Shown here: positions 58,956-64,000 of the stretch, piece after piece
Layout: each line of letters begins with the position of its first letter
Position numbering within the stretch: the first letter of the stretch is position 1
Source of the DNA: Tipula vernalis
Lineage: Eukaryota; Arthropoda; Insecta; Diptera; Tipulidae
Assembly (NCBI GenBank): GCA_958295665.1
Contig: OY282558.1
Location: forward strand, 117,964,728-118,028,727
DNA: 64,000 nt
Direction of reading: 5' to 3'
The notes under the pieces: generated by a model
What the model was told of the DNA's origin: nothing
Database searches by the model: none
Seen by the model: the letters and a program-made list of their open reading frames with translations, nothing else
Program-made: the position numbers and the translations under genes

Positions 58956-61900
58956 TTGAAAGAACACCCCTTAATATGTTACTCACATAATCCAAATCCC
59001 GGTGAAATCTCGGTGAGCTGGCCAATCCTCTATATAGTAAACCACTTAAATCCATTTAAAAAATACAAAAATTACCATTTATCAACCTCAATAACAAGGT
59101 CTATAATCCATCATATCGGAATGGGGCTAATTTTATTTGAAAGAACACCCCTTAATATGTTACTCACATAATCCAGATCCCGGTGAAAACTCTGTGAGCT
59201 GGCCAATCCTCTATAAAGTAAACCACTTAAATCCATATAAAAAAACAAAAATTACCATTTATCAACCTCAATAACAAGGTCTATAATCCATCATATCGGA
59301 ATGAGGCTAATTTTATTTGAAAGAACACCCCTTAATATGTAACCCACATAATCCAAATCCCGGTGAAATCTCGGTGAGCTGGCCAATCCTCTATATAGTA
59401 AACCACTTAAATCCATATAAAAAATACAAAAATTACCATTTATCAACCTCTATAACAAGGTCTATAATCCATCATATCGAAATGGGGCTAATTTTATTTG
59501 AAAGAACACCCCTTAATATGTTACTCACATAATCCAAATCCCGGTGAAATCTCTGTGAGCTGGCCAATCCTCTATATAGTAAACCACTTAAATCCATTTA
59601 AAAAATACAAAAATTACCATTTATCAACCTCAATAACAAGGTCTATAATCCATCATATCGAAATGGGGCTAATTTTATTTGAAAGAACACCCCTTAATAT
59701 GTTACTCACATAATCCAAATCTCAGTGATATTTCGGTGAGCTGGCCAATCCTCTATATAGTAAACCACTTAAATCCATTTTAAAAATACAAAAATTACCA
59801 TTTATCAACCTCAATAACAAGGTCTATAATCCATCATATCGGAATGGGGCTAATTTTATTTGAAAGAACACCCCTTAATATGTTACTCACATAATCCAAA
59901 TCCCGGTGAAATCTCGGTGAGCTGGCCAATCCTCTATATAGTAAACCACTTAAATCCATTTAAAAAATACAAAAATTACCATTTATCAACCTCAATAACA
60001 AGGTCTATAATCCATCATATCGGAATGGGGCTAATTTTATTTGAAAGAACACCCCTTAATATGTTACTCACATAATCCAAATCCCGGTGAAATCTCGGTG
60101 AGCTGGCCAATCCTCTATATAGTAAACCACTTAAATCCATTTAAAAAATACAAAAATTACCATTTATCAACCTCAATAATAAGGTCTATAATCCATCATA
60201 TCGGAATGGGGCTAATTTTATTTGAAAGAACACCCCTTAATATGTTACTCACATAATCCAAATCCCGGTGAAATCTCTGTGAGCTAGCCAATCTTCTATA
60301 TAGTAAACCACTTAAATCCATATAAAAAAAACAAAAATTACCATTTATCAACCTCAATAACAAGGTCTATAATCCATCATATCGGAATGGGGCTAATTTT
60401 ATTTGAAAGAACACCCCTTAATATGTTACTCACATAATCCAAATCCCGTTAAAAACTCTGTGAGCTGGCCAATCCTCTATACAGTAAACCAATTAAATCC
60501 ATATAAAAAATACAAAAATTACCATTTATCAACCTCAATAACAAGGTCTATAATCTATCATATCGGAATATGGCTAATTTTATTTGAAAGAACACCCCTT
60601 AATATGTAACTCACATAATCCAAATCCCGGTGAAATCTCGGTGAGCTGGCCAATCCTCTATAAAGTAAACCACTTAAATCCATTTAAAAAATACAAAAAT
60701 TACCATTTATCAACCTCAATAACAAGGTCTATAATCCATCATATCGGAATGGGGCTAATTTTATTTGAAAGAACACCCCTTAATATGTTACTCACATAAT
60801 CCAAATCCCGGTGAAATCTCTGTGAGCTAGCCAATCTTCTATATAGTAAACCACTTAAATCCATATAAAAAAAACAAAAATTACCATTTATCAACCTCAA
60901 TAACAAGGTCTATAATCCATCATATCGGAATGGGGCTAATTTTATTTGAAAGAACACCCCTTAATATGTAACTCACATAATCCAAATCCCGGTGAAATCT
61001 CGGTGAGCTGGCCAATCCTCTATATAGTAAACCACTTAAATCCATATAAAAAATACAAAAATTACCATTTATCAACCTCTATAACAAGGTCTATAATCCA
61101 TCATATCGGAATGGGGCTAATTTTATTTGAAAGAACACCCCTTAATATGTTACTCACATAATCCAAATCCCGGTGAAATCTCGGTGAGCTGGCCAATCCT
61201 CTATATAGTAAACCACTTAAATCCATTTAAAAAATACAAAAATTACCATTTATCAACCTCTATAACAAGGTCTATAATCCATCATATCGGAATGGGGCTA
61301 ATTTTATTTGAAAGAACACCCCTTAATATGTTACTCACATAATCCAAATCCCGGTGAAATCTCGGTGAGCTGGCCAATCCTCTATATAGTAAACCACTTA
61401 AATCCATTTAAAAAATACAAAAATTACCATTTATCAACCTCAATAACAAGGTCTATAATCCATCATATCGGAATGGGGCTAATTTTATTTGAAAGAACAC
61501 CCCTTAATATGTAACTCACATAATCCAAATCCCGGTGAAATGTCGGTGAGCTGGCCAATCCTCTATAAAGTAAACCACTTAAATCCATATAAAAAAAAAC
61601 AAAAATTACCATTTATCAACCTCAATAACAAGGTCTATAATCCATCATATCGGAATATGGCTAATTTTATTTGAAAGAACACCCCTTAATATGTAACTCA
61701 CATAATCCAAATCCCGGTGAAATCTCGGTGAGCTGGCTAATCCTCTATATAGTAAACCACTTAAATCCATATAAAAAATACAAAAATTACCATTTATCAA
61801 CCTCTATAACAAGGTCTATAATCCATCATATCGGAATGGGGCTAATTTTATTTGAAAGAACACCCCTTAATATGTAACTCACATAATCCAAATCCCGGTG

Positions 61901-64000
61901 AAATCTCGGTGAGCTGGCCAATCCTCTATAAAGTAAACCACTTAAATCCATCTAAAAAAAAACAAAAATTACCATTTATCAACCTCAATAACAAGGTCTA
62001 TAATCCATCATATCGGAATGGGGCTAATTTTAATTGAAAGAACACCCCTTAATATGTAACTCACATAATCCAAATCCCGGTGAAATCTCGGTGAGCTGGC
62101 CAATCCTCTATATAGTAAACCACTTAAATCCATATAAAAAATACAAAAATTACCATTTATCAACCTCTATAACAAGGTCTATAATCCATCATATCGGAAT
62201 GGGGCTAATTTTATTTGAAAGAACACCCCTTAATATGTTACTCACATAATCCAAATCCCGGTGAAATCTCTGTGAGCTAGCCAATCTTCTATATAGTAAA
62301 CCACTTAAATCCATATAAAAAAAACAAAAATTACCATTTATCAACCTCAATAACAAGGTCTATAATCCATCATATCGGAATGGGGCTAATTTTATTTGAA
62401 AGAACACCCCTTAATATGTAACTCACATAATCCAAATCCCGGTGAAATCTCGGTGAGCTGGCCAATCCTCTATATAGTAAACCACTTAAATCCATATAAA
62501 AAATACAAAAATTACCATTTATCAACCTCTATAACAAGGTCTATAATCCATCATATCGGAATGGGGCTAATTTTATTTGAAAGAACACCCCTTAATATGT
62601 TACTCACATAATCCAAATCCCGGTGAAATCTCGGTGAGCTGGCCAATCCTCTATATAGTAAACCACTTAAATCCATTTAAAAAATACAAAAATTACCATT
62701 TATCAACCTCAATAACAAGGTCTATAATCCATCATATCGGAATGGGGCTAATTTTATTTGAAAGAACACCCCTTAATATGTTACTCACATAATCCAAATC
62801 CCGTTAAAAACTCTGTGAGCTGGCCAATCCTCTATACAGTAAACCAATTAAATCCATATAAAAAAAAACAAAAATTACCATTTATCAACCTCAATAACAA
62901 GGTCTATAATCCATCATATCGGAATGGGGCTAATTTTATTTGAAAGAACACCCCTTAATATGTTACTCACATAATCCAAATCCCGGTGAAATCTCGGTGA
63001 GCTGGCCAATCCTCTATATAGTAAACCACTTAAATCCATTTAAAAAATACAAAAATTACCATTTATCAACCTCAATAACAAGGTCTATAATCCATCATAT
63101 CGGAATGGGGCTAATTTTATTTGAAAGAACACCCCTTAATGTGTAACTCACATAATCCAAATCCCGTTAAAAACTCTGTGAGCTGGCCAATCCTCTATAC
63201 AGTAAACCAATTAAATCCATATAAAAAAAAACAAAAATTACCATTTATCAACCTCAATAACAAGGTCTATAATCCATCATATCGGAATAGGGCTAATTTT
63301 ATTTGAAAGAACACCCCTCAATATGTTACTCACATAATCCAAATCCCGGTGAAATCTCGGTGAGCTGGCCAATCCTCTATATAGTAAACCACTTAAATCC
63401 ATTTAAAAAATACAAAAATTACCATTTATCAACCTCAATAACAAGGTCTATAATCCATCATATCGGAATGGGGCTAATTTTATTTGAAAGAACACCCCTT
63501 AATATGTTACTCACATAATCCAAATCCCGTTAAAAACTATGTGAGCTGGCCAATCCTCTATACAGTAAACCAATTAAATCCATATAAAAAAAAACAAAAA
63601 TTACCATTTATCAACCTCAATAACAAGGTCTATAATCCATCATATCGGAATGGGGCTAATTTTATTTGAAAGAACACCCCTTAATATGTTACTCACATAA
63701 TCCAAATCCCGGTGAAATCTCGGTGAGCTGGCCAATCCTCTATAAAGTAAACCACTTAAATCCATTTAAAAAATACAAAAATTACCATTTATCAACCTCA
63801 ATAACAAGGTCTATAATCCATCATATCGGAATGGGGCTAATTTTATTTGAAAGAACACCCCTTAATATGTTACTCACATAATCCAAATCCCGGTGAAATC
63901 TCGGTGAGCTGGCCAATCCTCTATATAGTAAACCACTTAAATCCATTTAAAAAATACAAAAATTACCATTTATCAACCTCAATAACAAGGTCTATAATCC

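Larger units (their letters stand above)
31985..64000 (+). repeat. Satellite DNA array, 181-bp monomer, about 177 copies, continuing past the window
   Basis: More than 32 kb of head-to-tail monomers with a period of 181 bp, ending only at the window edge. A typical monomer starts ggggctaattttatttgaaa, continues with ccccttaatatg, cataatccaaatcccggtga, gagctggccaatcctctata, gtaaaccacttaaatcc, an A-rich tract, ttaccatttatcaacc, aataacaaggtctataatcc, and ends catatcggaat. Variants recur: ttcattaa-type tttaaaaaataca versus tataaaaaaaaac; gaacacccc versus gacacccc; ctcacat versus ctgacat; aaatctcgg versus aaaactctg. No transposon interrupts it. Open frames of 61-71 codons recur in every monomer but are a product of the repeat, since 181 is not divisible by three and no frame runs through the array. 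Confidence 0.98.

Noticed and set aside
32272..63881. Hundreds of recurring 61-72 codon open frames (MKEHPLICYSHNPNPG...) along the array
   Set aside because: They repeat with the 181-bp monomer, which is not a multiple of three, never join into a longer frame, and vary with neutral-looking indels. They are products of the satellite, not a gene family.
31985..64000. CRISPR array, because of regular repeats
   Set aside because: The period is 181 bp with no short repeat plus unique spacer structure; the whole unit is repeated and the context is eukaryotic.
31985..64000. CENP-B box in the satellite monomer
   Set aside because: The minus strand has cgagatttcaccggg, which shares the CGGG end with the 15-bp core of the box but lacks TTCG at the start and the central A. 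Too many mismatches to call.

Overview
The window looks like arthropod, most likely insect, nuclear DNA: AT-rich, without any recognisable host gene, filled with transposable elements typical of insects (Ty3/Gypsy, a non-LTR element of the Jockey/CR1 group with a PHD-finger ORF1, Tc1/mariner relatives, a tRNA-derived SINE) and then with a satellite array. I cannot name the species. The layout reads as the border between transposon-rich, probably pericentromeric DNA (1-31.9 kb) and a large homogeneous satellite block (31.9-64 kb).

Left part. 1-5.3 kb is AT-rich non-coding DNA with two small non-LTR retrotransposon remnants. 5302-13853 is a complete Ty3/Gypsy element on the minus strand: two nearly identical 1.5-kb LTRs, a 4-bp AGGT target duplication, a primer-binding site, gag, and pol in the -1 frame behind a GGGAAAC slippery heptamer followed by an 8-bp hairpin. 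Pol is cut by one in-frame TAA. 13906-16145 is a nest of five solo LTRs of a different family. Two of them are inserted into the same GTAA at the end of a third, which can be read from their 4-bp duplications. 16494-16822 is a mariner-like remnant reduced to TIRs plus the transposase tail. 17451-21.8 kb is a decayed non-LTR element on the minus strand whose 3' tail is a 430-bp perfect hexanucleotide repeat.

Middle part. 22.0-23.2 kb is an old, deleted relative of the Gypsy element. It is followed by a (TA)n tract, a tRNA-derived SINE, and a dead plus-strand non-LTR element split by an 804-bp MITE that sits exactly inside the endonuclease reading frame. 27796-29107 is an intact DD37D Tc1/mariner-superfamily transposon with a full 343-residue transposase. 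29.1-31.9 kb is unassigned AT-rich DNA with two local duplications.

Right part. From about 31985 to the window end run roughly 177 direct monomers of a 181-bp satellite. The array begins with a 68-bp piece in inverted orientation. The monomers are arranged at several scales: trimers, tetramers (724 bp), heptamers (1270 bp), a 13-monomer block (2350 bp) and copies displaced by 8.15 kb and about 12 kb. No transposon interrupts the array. The many short open frames in it are a by-product of the repeat: 181 is not a multiple of three and the same frame recurs only as isolated pieces. The array is the best candidate for something undescribed, possibly a centromeric satellite; that role is inference.
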